64,000 nt of DNA from Bacteroides oleiciplenus YIT 12058 (GTDB lineage Bacteria > Bacteroidota > Bacteroidia > Bacteroidales > Bacteroidaceae), in contig NZ_JH992944.1 of NCBI RefSeq assembly GCF_000315485.1, positions 62,001 through 126,000 on the forward strand, given 5' to 3'. The translations under genes were made by a program, and so were the position numbers. The notes beneath the pieces are model-generated. The model did no database searches. It had not been told where the DNA came from and was given only the letters and a program-made list of their open reading frames with translations. Numbering within the stretch: the stretch's first letter is position 1; each line of letters starts with the position of its first letter. Positions 16,601 through 25,006 of the stretch are shown one piece after another.

Positions 16601-16864
16601 TCAAATTTTAGAGGGGTTGTCATTCGTGAAAATTATATTGCAGTCCTCCACATCGGCAGGTAAACCGAAAAGGGGGCAATGCAAGAAATAAGGCTGTGCA
16701 TTTCCTTCCCCGTCCGTAATGGGTGAAACGGTTTGCACCTGCCAATCATTGAGCCAATTATCTATCATTCGGATTTCTCCGTCCGTCAGTCCCGTTGCAT
16801 CACCGTTGATGATGTAACACAGGCTCCATGTGGGTATCTTTTCCATGCTTGTATTCATTTCCAT
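16601..16864 (-). CDS. Small accessory protein with GLTDGE motif
   Basis: An 87-residue acidic protein: CYIINGDATGLTDGEIRMIDNWLNDW, then QPYFLHCPLFGLPADVEDCNIIFTN. It shares the GLTDGE[VI] motif with the adjacent PcfK-like protein. In this protein the motif is followed by a short helix and a Pro/Cys-rich C-terminus common to small proteins of Bacteroides elements. No enzyme motif is visible. The gene is tightly spaced within the accessory operon. Confidence 0.6.
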   Translation of the reverse strand: MEMNTSMEKIPTWSLCYIINGDATGLTDGEIRMIDNWLNDWQVQTVSPITDGEGNAQPYFLHCPLFGLPADVEDCNIIFTNDNPSKI

Positions 16865-16888
16865 AGTGAATGTAATTTTAAAAGGTTG

Positions 16889-17107
16889 TTAAATGGTTGT
16901 CTGAATTATCGCCATGAGGTATTGCGGATTTACTTCGCTGAAACAGTATGAGATAAACTCTTTCCGTGCTTCTGTACACAACTCCTTGTAAAGTTCCCGT
17001 AACTGGTTGATATTGCCGTTCAGATAGGTTTCTACCATGTATTCGTAGATGTTCCCGACTTCGTAATATCTGCATTGCTGTGCTACTGTCTTGCTGTATC
17101 GTTTCAT
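16889..17107 (-). CDS. Small hypothetical helical protein
   Basis: A 72-residue protein, MKRYSKTVAQQCRYYEVGNIYEYMVETYLNG..., probably all helical and rich in Tyr. Its start overlaps the stop of the SLOG-like gene by 4 bp (ATGA type), so it is translationally coupled. Not recognised; function unknown. Confidence 0.6.
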   Translation of the reverse strand: MKRYSKTVAQQCRYYEVGNIYEYMVETYLNGNINQLRELYKELCTEARKEFISYCFSEVNPQYLMAIIQTTI

Positions 17108-17622
17108 AAGGCTGACTTTGTGAATAGGTTGATAATTGTTTTATTAGCTTGCTGCGCTTTCTTGATGGTGTAGAAAGTCCCTCCTTTGAATATGCCATCG
17201 TGATAGGCTACCACTGTATCGGCTTTATTGATTAGATAGTCGTTCCTGCGGTGGAAACAACCTCTGAAATAGTATTCGGAAAGTACGATTATTTCGTCCG
17301 CTTGACCGAGCAATGTCCGATACTGTATCTTATCCAACGGTTCATATCTTGCCGATTGGTTACGGAACGGAACAACGGCTATCAAACGGATGTCGTTGTA
17401 TTTCCATCTGCAAGCGATTACTGCGGATGCTGCCAACAGGTCGAAGCCTTCCGCCATGCCGTTATAAAAAGTCCTGCATCCCTGTTTATACAATGTTTCC
17501 ACCTGCTCTATGATAGCAAGTTGTACTTGTCCGAGAATACACGGATTGTTGCCACTTTCTTGTAGGATGCGCTCTTTCCTGTGTCCTGTGAACGCTACTG
17601 AATGGATGTTGTCTGCTGTCAT
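17104..17622 (-). CDS. SLOG/DUF1273 family protein (YpsA-like)
   Basis: A 172-residue Rossmann-like protein. AFTGHRKERI near the N-terminus (about residues 9-18), FYNGMAEGFDLLAA (about residues 52-65), IRLIAVVPF and ADEIIVLSEYYFRG are the typical nucleotide-binding motifs of the DUF1273/YpsA branch of the SLOG superfamily. SLOG proteins bind nucleotides or nucleotide-derived signals and occur in mobile elements and some defence systems. The ligand here is unknown. Confidence 0.78.
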   Translation of the reverse strand: MTADNIHSVAFTGHRKERILQESGNNPCILGQVQLAIIEQVETLYKQGCRTFYNGMAEGFDLLAASAVIACRWKYNDIRLIAVVPFRNQSARYEPLDKIQYRTLLGQADEIIVLSEYYFRGCFHRRNDYLINKADTVVAYHDGIFKGGTFYTIKKAQQANKTIINLFTKSAL

Positions 17623-17634
17623 AAACGTATTGTA

Positions 17635-17898
17635 TTAAAGGGTGAGTAACCAAATGATTAAACCGAAGAAGGCAGCCACCGAAGCCAAAGCGATGATACA
17701 GCCGACTGCAAGCTGAATGATGCCACCTGCGATGTTTGCCACCAGCGAGAGGACGAAATAACCTGCCCAAAGGATAACGCCCACCGCCATTTTCACAACT
17801 GCCATCCCTATCCGAGCCGCCATTTCCAATAATTTATGCGGGAATAGATTCGCAGCAACGATATTGTTTCTAAATGTATTTTCTTTTCTTGCTTTCAT
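17635..17898 (-). CDS. Small polytopic membrane protein
   Basis: An 87-residue protein from the ATG at 17898 (MKARKENTFRNNIVAAN). The longer frame from 17964 adds 22 residues but no better start context. Two to three hydrophobic segments are rich in Gly, Ala and Val (about residues 32-50, 52-75 and 74-87). It is the first gene of the leftward accessory operon. Function unknown. Confidence 0.55.
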   Translation of the reverse strand: MKARKENTFRNNIVAANLFPHKLLEMAARIGMAVVKMAVGVILWAGYFVLSLVANIAGGIIQLAVGCIIALASVAAFFGLIIWLLTL

Positions 17899-18674
17899 AA
17901 TCACGACTTTTTTTTTATGCGTTAATGAGTTGTTGCAACTGACTTGTTTCGTGGGCTTCTTCAAGGCAGAGAGTTTTACAGAACCAAATTTTTTGGGCAG
18001 AATACTACCCGACGAAGGAGGTGTGGAGATTGTGACATAAAAAATTTGGTACGCCCGTAAAACCCTGCCTTATCTTTGCCCGCGCAACAAGTTGGTTGCT
18101 TGCAGACAACTTTTTAACTTCAAGCATAAAACGGAGTGATGGCAAATGAAAGCAGGAAGAGAAATCACAAAAACAAGATTGGTGCAAGCTATTCCCGTAA
18201 ATCAAAATAGCTTGCTATTCCCCAAAAGAATAAAAAGAAGGTGCGCTGGAACAAAAGCGGCTTTCGTAAAAAGAATTTTTCAAAAACAGCAAAAGGGTAT
18301 TGTCCCCTGAAAGGTTTTCATCGTAAAACTCCGTAGGATATTGGGGTGGGTGGACAATCATAAAAGCTACCACTCGCATAGCCGTATAAAAGAAGTGTCC
18401 CGTCTGTCAATGTGATGCTTGCATCTGCTTGCAGACGGGATATTTCTTTAGACTATGCCATAGGCTGAAAATGGTTATTGGAACTTGTGGAGATAATGGT
18501 TTTCAGCCGAAAGCACGGGCTTTTATACCACTGAATGGGTTGGGGAAAAAGAAAAATGATAGAAAAACAGTCGCTGGAATTTGGCTTATATTTGTTTTTA
18601 TGCTACTTTTGTAGTCATATAAACGTTCTTTGTGATTGTGCAAAATGAAGCAAATGGAAGCCACTCGCTCGTTT
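17899..18674. other. Structured non-coding region near the end of the conjugative element
   Basis: About 780 bp without a supported gene. It contains a Bacteroides-type promoter reading right (TTTG 18045-18048, 22-bp spacer, TATCTTTG 18071-18078). Two strong hairpins follow: TCCCGTCTG 18398-18406 with CAGACGGGA 18432-18440, and GGCTGAAAA 18463-18471 with TTTTCAGCC 18500-18508. A second promoter lies at 18580-18611. It may hold a small RNA and part of the element's attachment-end DNA; neither is demonstrated. Confidence 0.5.
18580..18611 (+). promoter_or_regulatory. Bacteroides-type promoter facing the integrase 3' end
   Basis: TTTG (18580-18583), a 20-bp spacer and TACTTTTG (18604-18611) match the Bacteroides -33/-7 consensus. 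It reads toward the 3' end of the truncated integrase, i.e. antisense to it, with no obvious downstream gene on this strand until 20155. Confidence 0.55.
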
Positions 18675-19805
18675 CTAAATCGTTACCTGTTGGCTGATAA
18701 ATCTTTGTAACTTGTTCATTTTAAGATAGTAAGAATATTCATTGTGTCTCGCAGTATGGAAGGTGACTTCCTTGTTGATTTTGCAAACGGCGGCTATCTT
18801 TTTAAGGTAGTCGTTGCAAGTGCCGTTGCCCGGCATGGGAAACACGTAATCATCTTCCGCAAGCCCCTTGTAGCGTTCGATCAGTTCTTTGGCAATCTCC
18901 ATCAGGGGGACGTTGCTCGATACTTTGGTCTTTGTCCTGCGGGTGATAATCCATTCTTCGCCGTCGAAGTCCATGCGCTGTATCTTGTCATGGGTGAGTG
19001 TCTTTATATCAATGTAGCTAAGCCCGGTGAAGCACCCGAAGAGAAACATATCACGGACAAGGTTTGTCTGCTTATCCACAAACACGGTATTGGCAATCAG
19101 TTTCAGTTCTTCTTCCGTGAGGTAGCCCCGGTCGGTTTCCTGCATTTCGAGGCTGTACTCGCTGAACGGATCGGTGCGGATAATTCCCCTGCGCCAAGCC
19201 TTGTCGGTAAGGCTGAGTATGGGCATGGTGTAAATCCAGAGGGTGTTTGCGCTCAATCCCTTTTCATTACGCAGGTAGCTGTCGAAATCGTCTATGAAGT
19301 CTTTCGTCAGTTCCTTGTAAGCCATATCGGTACGCTTCCTCTTCTCCCACATGAAGGCTTCGAGGTGCTTGTAAACGGTCAGGTACTTGTTATAGGTGGA
19401 CTTCGCACGGAGTTTCTTCTCCACCATTTCGCCAAACTCCCTGTTCATGGTCTGGAAGTCTTTAAGGATGCAGTTCTCCATCACGCCGATGCCTAAAAAG
19501 GCGTTGCGCACCTTCTCGGAAGTGACAAAATCGTCCGCCCGGAGTATCTGGTAGTAGTGGTTGTTGATGCGGGCTTTGATCTCTTCCAACTGCGGGTTGA
19601 TCTCCAAGGCTTCGGCGGACTTGCCGCTTACTTTTCCGGCTTCGGCGTTCCACAAGGAAGGGGTGACGAACAGCTTTGCGCTGAACGTGGCAATATCGCC
19701 GTCAATGGTGATACGTGCCATTACAGGGGCTTTTCCGTCACTTACTCTCGCTGCTGTTCTCTTCACGTAGAACAGGACTTTAAAGGTGCTTCTCTTTGTT
19801 TTCAT
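18675..19805 (-). pseudogene. Truncated tyrosine recombinase/integrase (catalytic Tyr missing)
   Basis: A Bacteroides-type phage/CTn integrase of 376 residues. It has the N-terminal arm-binding domain, a SAM-like core-binding domain (about residues 115-205) and a catalytic domain with LFGCFTGLSYIDIKTLTHDKI (Ser in place of the first catalytic Arg, as in the IntDOT branch), TRRTKTKVSSNVPL (Lys region) and FHTARH (HxxR). Immediately after TARH, at about 18743, homology stops. A 22-residue unrelated tail NEYSYYLKMNK...QVTI follows, so the region carrying the nucleophilic Tyr is lost. It is probably inactive, the result of a deletion or rearrangement at the element edge. Confidence 0.82.
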
Positions 19806-20154
19806 AACTCTAATTATTCGTTTGTAAAGGTAATTACTTTCCCGTTACCACGAGTTATGAAGAATTACGCAAAATAGTGAAACAGAACTTGTTACCGTTG
19901 TAGTAGGGTGTCATGGATTAGGTAATGACTTAGTACCTGAACTATGGCTTAACCCTACTTTTCGGGGCTTTTTTTGCCTATGGCTGTTTCTTTCCGCTTT
20001 GCTACTAAGATGCTGACCTGCTTATTTTTAAGCTAAACTTTGCTTTTCTTTGCGACTGTTCCCGATTTTTCTGCAAAAAAACGATAGTATATAGACAAGA
20101 ACTCTCTTTTCTTTTTTATACTTTTGTGCCCACATAAAAACAATTCCAAACAAT
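19806..20154. other. Intergenic region at the mobile-region boundary
   Basis: This 349-bp stretch has no gene. It includes the inverted pair GTAGGGT (19903-19909) / ACCCTAC (19952-19958) followed by TTTTCGGGGCTTTTTTT. A -7-like TACTTTTG lies at 20119-20126, 29 bp before the next gene. A direct repeat defining an attachment site was sought by eye and not found. Confidence 0.45.
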
Positions 20155-20841
20155 ATGCAACAAGTATACAGTAAACTTCCGCTCTTATTTTTAGCAATAA
20201 TCATCACCAGCACTTCCCTTGCCGGATGCAAAAAGAAAGATATGTCCCTCAAACTAAACGAGCCGCGAAACATCAAAGGGGTAATCAGTTACAGACGGAC
20301 CTTCGGCGACTTGAATGAAGCGCATCTGAATGTTGCACAAGCCATAGGCATTGCCCCCATCGCTTCGCGCAAGGATGCAGAAAGCATGAAAGAGAAATTG
20401 CATCATATAGAGACAAACGATTTATATAAGGTGGATTCTCTCACGCACTCCATCCCTTATCTGATTCCGAGTGCAGCACAATTGCTCGATACCATCGGCA
20501 GCAATTTCCTAGATTCGCTCACAGCAAAGGGACTGAATCCGAATAAAGTTATCGTGACTTCTGTACTTCGCACCCAGGATGATGTAAAACGCCTGCGCCG
20601 CCGTAACGGAAATGCCTCTGCAAACTCTGCACACTTCTACGGAACCACGTTCGATGTAAGCTGGAAGCGCTTTCAGACAATAGAAGATGAAGATGGACGC
20701 CCCTTGCAGGATGTCAGTGCGGATACTCTGAAACTGGTTCTCTCGGAAGTGCTGCGCGACCTGCGAAAAGCTGAGAAATGCTACATCAAGTACGAGTTAA
20801 AACAAGGATGCTTCCACATTACGACGAGAGGAAAGGGATAA
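20155..20841 (+). CDS. DUF5715 lipoprotein, VanY/M15-like peptidase fold
   Basis: A 228-residue lipoprotein (lipobox LAGC, Cys about residue 24). The C-terminal half shows the zinc-site pattern of LAS-type (M15, VanY-like) peptidases: SAHFYGTTFDVSWKRF (S-x-H-x6-D, about residues 158-168) and later CFHITTRGKG (final His). TSVLRTQDDVKRLRRRNGNAS before it fits the conserved Arg/Gln region. This suggests a periplasmic peptidoglycan D,D- or L,D-carboxypeptidase-like protein of the DUF5715 family. Activity is unproven. A promoter element TACTTTTG lies upstream at 20119. Confidence 0.75.
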   Translation: MQQVYSKLPLLFLAIIITSTSLAGCKKKDMSLKLNEPRNIKGVISYRRTFGDLNEAHLNVAQAIGIAPIASRKDAESMKEKLHHIETNDLYKVDSLTHSIPYLIPSAAQLLDTIGSNFLDSLTAKGLNPNKVIVTSVLRTQDDVKRLRRRNGNASANSAHFYGTTFDVSWKRFQTIEDEDGRPLQDVSADTLKLVLSEVLRDLRKAEKCYIKYELKQGCFHITTRGKG

Positions 20842-20845
20842 AGGA

Positions 20846-21409
20846 TTAATAGTATTTTTCAATACCACCAAATCCTGTTATTATTCTATTGTCTTTCGTT
20901 TTATTGATAAAGTTGTTTAATCGTTTTTCAAATTCTTCCGGTCGTTTCCTTGCTGCTTCAATATATGCAATTCGGATACGCTTATATGCATCAGAGAAAA
21001 GTTGATAATTTTTCCATGTGATCTTATCTTCCTTCAATCTGTCAATTATATCATCGGGGAAAACAAAAGGAACAGACAAAACATTTCGTATTTTATCCTC
21101 AAACTTAGGGTGTATCATTTTATTGTCCAGTAACCACTTAAGTCTTTCTTTATTGGCCTGCGAGTATGTACTTTTAGGATTTCTGGGCGTGAAATGCTGA
21201 ATTTTATGTTCTTTATCAAGCGCCTTTATTGTACTGTCAATCCACTCGAAGCAAAGGGCTTCTTCAACAGCATCGTTGTAGGTAATACTTTTTTCGCCCG
21301 AAGACTTACTGGGAAATACAAACCAGACATCACTGGCAGTCTCAAAGTTGTCAGTCAACCACTTTCGCCAATCTTCCCTATTTTCAAAATATCTTATTTC
21401 TGTTGACAT
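20846..21409 (-). CDS. YdeI/OmpD-associated family protein
   Basis: A 187-residue cytoplasmic protein. EIRYFENREDWRKWLTDNFETASDVWFVFPSKSSG and ITYNDAVEEALCFEWIDSTIKALD near the N-terminus, and IAYIEAARKRPEEFEKRLNNFINKTKDNR near the C-terminus, are characteristic of the YdeI/OmpD-associated (bacteriocin-protection-like) family. The molecular function of the family is unclear. It is convergent with the upstream gene, 4 bp away. Confidence 0.82.
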   Translation of the reverse strand: MSTEIRYFENREDWRKWLTDNFETASDVWFVFPSKSSGEKSITYNDAVEEALCFEWIDSTIKALDKEHKIQHFTPRNPKSTYSQANKERLKWLLDNKMIHPKFEDKIRNVLSVPFVFPDDIIDRLKEDKITWKNYQLFSDAYKRIRIAYIEAARKRPEEFEKRLNNFINKTKDNRIITGFGGIEKYY

Positions 21410-21445
21410 AACAACTCCTCCAACATAACCATTTTACACTTCTCC

Positions 21446-22957
21446 TCATTCCTCCATCATCCTCCACGCTAACGGCAAGCAGTTCACAATGTCCCCTGCC
21501 GTCATTCCCATCATTCCCTGCTTCTTGCGGGCGATGTCTCCGGCAAGACCATGAACATACGTAGCCAGGCAAGCTGCATCCTGCGGCGCATATCCCTGGG
21601 ATAATAACGCAAGCACAACGCCTGTCAGCACATCACCACTGCCTCCTGTTGCCATGCCGGGATTACCTGTCGTATTAAAATAGCACTTCCCTTGCGGAGT
21701 GATAATAACAGAATACGCACCTTTCAGCACAATATATACCCCTGCCGTCCGTGCCAGTTCACGTGCCTTCGTCAGCCGCTCGTAAGAGTCCTGACACTTT
21801 CCTACCAAGCGTTCCAGTTCCTTGGGATGAGGCGTAAGTATGCTGCCTTTTGGCAAACGGCTGATATAATTGCGGTGTCCCGCCAACACATTCAGTGCAT
21901 CAGCATCCACCACCATAGGTGTCTGACAAGCATCTATCTGCTCCAATACCGCCGCCTCGGTTTCTTCCGACTTTCCCAGTCCCGGCCCAATACCTACCGC
22001 CTGATACTCATCCGTATCCGTAGGACAGGCAAAACAAGTATCGCTGGGATCCATTTCCGTCATTGCCTCCGGAACAGAAGTTTGCACAATCATGTTGTTG
22101 CAATAAGGCACATGCACTGTCAGCAATCCTACTCCGGAACGCAGGCAGGCCTTTGCAGCAAGTATGGACGCTCCTGCCATTCCTTGCGCCCCCGCAATGA
22201 GCAAAGCCCGTCCGAAGTCTCCCTTATGGGCAAACTTATTGCGTGTCTTCAACAAATACTGCATATCTTCCCCTTCCAGCAAGAAATAGTCCGTATCCGT
22301 TTCCTCTATTGCATCTTCACTCAGACCGATATCCAGCAATTCCCATTCGCCCACGAACTCCTGGTTCTCTGCAAAAAGAAAAGCCAACTTCGGCAATTGC
22401 AGACTTAGCGTCACATCTGCACGAACAATATTCGCCCGGATATTGAACGTATTCTCTTCTCCCATCAAGCCCGAGGGAACATCAATAGCCACTATCCGTG
22501 CCGGCGAAGCATTGATATACTTCACCACGGCAGCAAAACCACCGCTCAACGGCTTGTTCAGTCCGCTGCCAAACAGTCCGTCAATCACCACATGGTCATC
22601 CGTCAGCACAGGCGGCACGAATTGTGAGGTCACTTCGTGAAAATCTACATTCTCCACATCCGCAAGTCGCTCCTTATTCGTCTCGCAATCGGGAGAAAGC
22701 TCTCCCTTGGTATTAAACAAATAAACCGAGACTTTATAGCCTTTCTTTGCCAGCAAACGGGAAACTGCCAGCGCATCACCACCGTTATTGCCCGGTCCGG
22801 CAAATACCGTAAACGGTGTTTCTGCGTCCCAACGTTCGGCAATAGCCTTTGCTAATGCCAATGAAGCACGTTCCATCAGGTCAATGGAAGCAATCGGCTC
22901 ATTCTCTATGGTGTAAGCATCCAACTCTTTGATGCTTTGGGTAGGAAATATTTTCAT
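21446..22957 (-). CDS. nnr: Bifunctional NAD(P)H-hydrate epimerase/dehydratase
   Basis: A 503-residue NADHX/NADPHX repair enzyme. The N-terminal YjeF_N epimerase domain (about residues 1-215) has FAGPGNNGGDALAVSRLLAKKG and AIDVPSGLMGE. The C-terminal ADP-dependent dehydratase domain (about residues 230-500) has the ribokinase-like motif GNPGMATGGSGDVLTGV. It converts R-NADHX to S-NADHX and back to NADH using ADP. Normal full length and a stand-alone gene. Confidence 0.95.
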   Translation of the reverse strand: MKIFPTQSIKELDAYTIENEPIASIDLMERASLALAKAIAERWDAETPFTVFAGPGNNGGDALAVSRLLAKKGYKVSVYLFNTKGELSPDCETNKERLADVENVDFHEVTSQFVPPVLTDDHVVIDGLFGSGLNKPLSGGFAAVVKYINASPARIVAIDVPSGLMGEENTFNIRANIVRADVTLSLQLPKLAFLFAENQEFVGEWELLDIGLSEDAIEETDTDYFLLEGEDMQYLLKTRNKFAHKGDFGRALLIAGAQGMAGASILAAKACLRSGVGLLTVHVPYCNNMIVQTSVPEAMTEMDPSDTCFACPTDTDEYQAVGIGPGLGKSEETEAAVLEQIDACQTPMVVDADALNVLAGHRNYISRLPKGSILTPHPKELERLVGKCQDSYERLTKARELARTAGVYIVLKGAYSVIITPQGKCYFNTTGNPGMATGGSGDVLTGVVLALLSQGYAPQDAACLATYVHGLAGDIARKKQGMMGMTAGDIVNCLPLAWRMMEE

Positions 22958-23105
22958 TATGTTTTTTTTATAAAAGTAGTTCAGAAAGTACTAACATGCA
23001 CAGGTTGGTAACACTGTTTATAGAACAAAGATAGACTATTTATGAGAGATAAGCAAGAAAGAATTAAAGAGAATAAGTAGTGCTTTTCCATTCCCGCTTT
23101 TGTTC

Positions 23106-23220
23106 TATACCTCTTCTCCACCTTACCAATTTCGCATCTTCTTCGCTTCTATACAGAAGTTAGATAAGCGAAGGGGGTAAGAAGAGAGTACGAAGAGGAT
23201 ACGATGAAGCTAAGAGGCGG
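23106..23220. repeat. 11-bp-period array, inverted halves (array 1)
   Basis: Downstream of the AraC gene, five GAAG-type cores lie exactly 11 bp apart (23170, 23181, 23192, 23203, 23214). They are preceded by the reverse orientation (CTTC-type cores ending at 23116, 23127, 23138, 23149). The unit approximates GAAGNGRNTAN. The two halves are inverted relative to each other about a centre near 23155. Confidence 0.7.
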
Positions 23221-23235
23221 GTAATATTGTTCTGT

Positions 23236-24069
23236 TTATCCTATTTTGCATGTACGCAAATACTGCATCGGCGTCTCACCGGTATATTTCTTGAAATCCT
23301 TGATGAAATGATTCGTATCACTATAACCGCTTTCCGCAGTAATACCAGACAAATCTTTCTGCACCAGAAAAGCGGTATAAGCATTGATGAACCGTTGCAA
23401 AGAGGAATACAGTTTGGGCGTCATGCCCATAGCCTCAGAAAAGTTCCGTTCCAACCACTTGTAGTTGACGCCTAAGTGCGACTTCAATTCATCGATAGAC
23501 AACATTCCTTTATGCAGTCTGATGTAATGAATAGCCTCATCCAACAGCTTATTGGAGTTTCCCTCCGTTGATATTACACCCCGAAGGTAGGTTTCTATAA
23601 GTTGTATCTTCTCTCCTGCCCCGGTACATTGCTGCATATCTTTCAGCAGGGCATCCGCACCACCCAGTACGGATTTTAAATTCCAAAACGGGCGGGTATT
23701 GAAATATCGGGCATTCAACCCTGATAAACGGTAGAAAGATGCTGGTTTAAACCGCACTATCAACAAATAAGGCACTTGTCCGGAAAGGCGGATGGACATC
23801 CTGGCAAAAGACCTTGTACTGAACCAGCCGGAGTTAAAACTTGAAATAACATTATTATACTCTAATTCCACCCTGTCCTCTGCCATCGGCAAGAACGCCA
23901 GCATAGGTGTGCCGTCATTATATGCCAAGGTATCCGCCAGATTACAGCAAGGAAAGACATAGAAACTGTCAATGTATTCCTGCAAATCTTCTGAAGGGGC
24001 AACTGCTTCTATCTCTTTTACAGAGACAAAAGACTGTGATATGATATGTTCCAATAAACTCACCGGCAT
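23236..24069 (-). CDS. AraC-family transcriptional regulator
   Basis: A 277-residue regulator from MPVSLLEHIIS (start 24069). An in-frame upstream ATG at 24126 would overlap the probable promoter region. The N-terminal part (APSEDLQEYIDSFYVFPCCN...) resembles the DUF6597 sensor-type domain. The C-terminal HTH_18 domain (about residues 175-275) has the ending ITAESGYSDTNHFIKDFKKYTGETPMQYLR. It is divergent from the peptide deformylase gene. Target unknown. Confidence 0.85.
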   Translation of the reverse strand: MPVSLLEHIISQSFVSVKEIEAVAPSEDLQEYIDSFYVFPCCNLADTLAYNDGTPMLAFLPMAEDRVELEYNNVISSFNSGWFSTRSFARMSIRLSGQVPYLLIVRFKPASFYRLSGLNARYFNTRPFWNLKSVLGGADALLKDMQQCTGAGEKIQLIETYLRGVISTEGNSNKLLDEAIHYIRLHKGMLSIDELKSHLGVNYKWLERNFSEAMGMTPKLYSSLQRFINAYTAFLVQKDLSGITAESGYSDTNHFIKDFKKYTGETPMQYLRTCKIG

Positions 24070-24146
24070 GCTACAAAAATACGCAAATATTGTACACCCC
24101 AGCACGAACTGTCTAAAATTTACCATGAAGGTTGAAAGTTGCAGAC

Positions 24147-24154
24147 TACTTTTG
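24147..24154 (+). promoter_or_regulatory. -7 element of the def promoter
   Basis: TACTTTTG fits the Bacteroides -7 consensus and lies 15 bp before the ATG at 24169. It rules out the earlier in-frame ATG at 24139, which would sit upstream of the -7 element. Confidence 0.6.
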
Positions 24155-24168
24155 CCTCAAAAAAGAAT

Positions 24169-24729
24169 ATGATTAAACCGATAACCATCTACGGCAACCC
24201 CGTATTAAGAAAAAAATGTGAAGATATAGAACAGAGCTATCCTAATATCCAAGAAGTAATAGAAACCATGTGGCAGACGCTGAGGCATGCAGACGGATGC
24301 GGATTGGCTGCGCCGCAAATCAACCTTCCCATCAAGCTGTTCATAATGAACAGCCGGGACACTTATGCCTATATGTCCGCTAAAGAAAGGAAACACTTCT
24401 TTGCGGAAGAGGATTGCGGAATAGAGGAAACATTCATCAATGCAGAAATAACCGCTTATAGCGAGGAGGTGTGGACTGCCGGAGAAGGTTGTTTGAGCAT
24501 CCCCGACCTTTATGAAGAAGTGACAAGGCCCTGGTCGGTGACGATAAAGTATCAGGATAGTGAATTCAAAGAGCAAAACAGGACTTACCACGGATATACC
24601 GCACGAATCATTCAGCATGAGTTTGAGCATACGCAAGGAAAATTATACATAGATCGCTTGTCTCCGTTGAGAAAACAACTCATAAAGAATAAGTTAATGC
24701 GGATTATTAAGGGAAACAGAAGAAAGTAA
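24169..24729 (+). CDS. def: Peptide deformylase
   Basis: A 186-residue metalloenzyme that removes N-formyl groups from nascent proteins. All three motifs are present: HADGCGLAAPQI (motif I, GxGLAAPQ), EGCLSIPDLY (EGCLS) and IIQHEFEHTQGKLYID (HExxH, here HEFEH). Length and order are those of a type I/III-like deformylase. The start at 24169 is supported by the promoter position. It carries a Cys-Gly variant in motif I and a somewhat divergent sequence, so it may be a second, accessory deformylase of the genome. Confidence 0.92.
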   Translation: MIKPITIYGNPVLRKKCEDIEQSYPNIQEVIETMWQTLRHADGCGLAAPQINLPIKLFIMNSRDTYAYMSAKERKHFFAEEDCGIEETFINAEITAYSEEVWTAGEGCLSIPDLYEEVTRPWSVTIKYQDSEFKEQNRTYHGYTARIIQHEFEHTQGKLYIDRLSPLRKQLIKNKLMRIIKGNRRK

Positions 24730-24786
24730 CAGCATTTCTGTATCACAATAAAAAAACGTCTGATAAACAAGTTTATTTTGCCCTGT

Positions 24787-24847
24787 CTATATAGTTATTA
24801 TATTGATTAGTTGTTATCTTTGCAAAAGAGGTGCAACAACTATATAG
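24787..24847. promoter_or_regulatory. Promoter flanked by paired CTATATAG palindromes
   Basis: CTATATAGTT (24787-24796) and its exact inverse AACTATATAG (24838-24847) flank a promoter-like TATCTTTG (24816-24823). An inner inverted pair AGTTGTT (24809-24815) / AACAACT (24835-24841) is also present. It looks like an operator pair for a dimeric repressor controlling the decayed gene just downstream. Confidence 0.5.
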
Positions 24848-24951
24848 ATGATTATTATTTAGGTGAACCAGCTCTAAGCTATTATTTAGAAGATGACAAT
24901 GAACATCTTATGTTTGATACCGGATATTCCGACTCATTCATCAATTCATGA
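24844..24951 (+). pseudogene. Remnant of a metallo-beta-lactamase-fold hydrolase
   Basis: A short open stretch encodes DDYYLGEPALSYYLEDDNE then HLMFDTGYSDSFINS before a stop. This resembles the N-terminus of MBL-fold hydrolases (GEPA-SYYIE...LFDTGYS) but has no start codon, no HxHxDH motif and no further homologous frame. It is read as a decayed gene fragment that still has its promoter and operator-like region upstream. Confidence 0.6.
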
Positions 24952-25006
24952 GGTAGTTGTCGGACTAAAAATAGAGATTGAATAACTACATATAAAAAAC
25001 AATGTT

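Noticed and set aside
23106..23220. Ordinary intrinsic terminator for the AraC or nnr gene
   Set aside because: The strict 11-bp phasing of four to five cores per half is not explained by a simple hairpin, and there is no clear T-run.
24139..24168. Earlier start for the peptide deformylase
   Set aside because: It lies upstream of the -7 promoter element TACTTTTG (24147-24154), so it would not be in the transcript.
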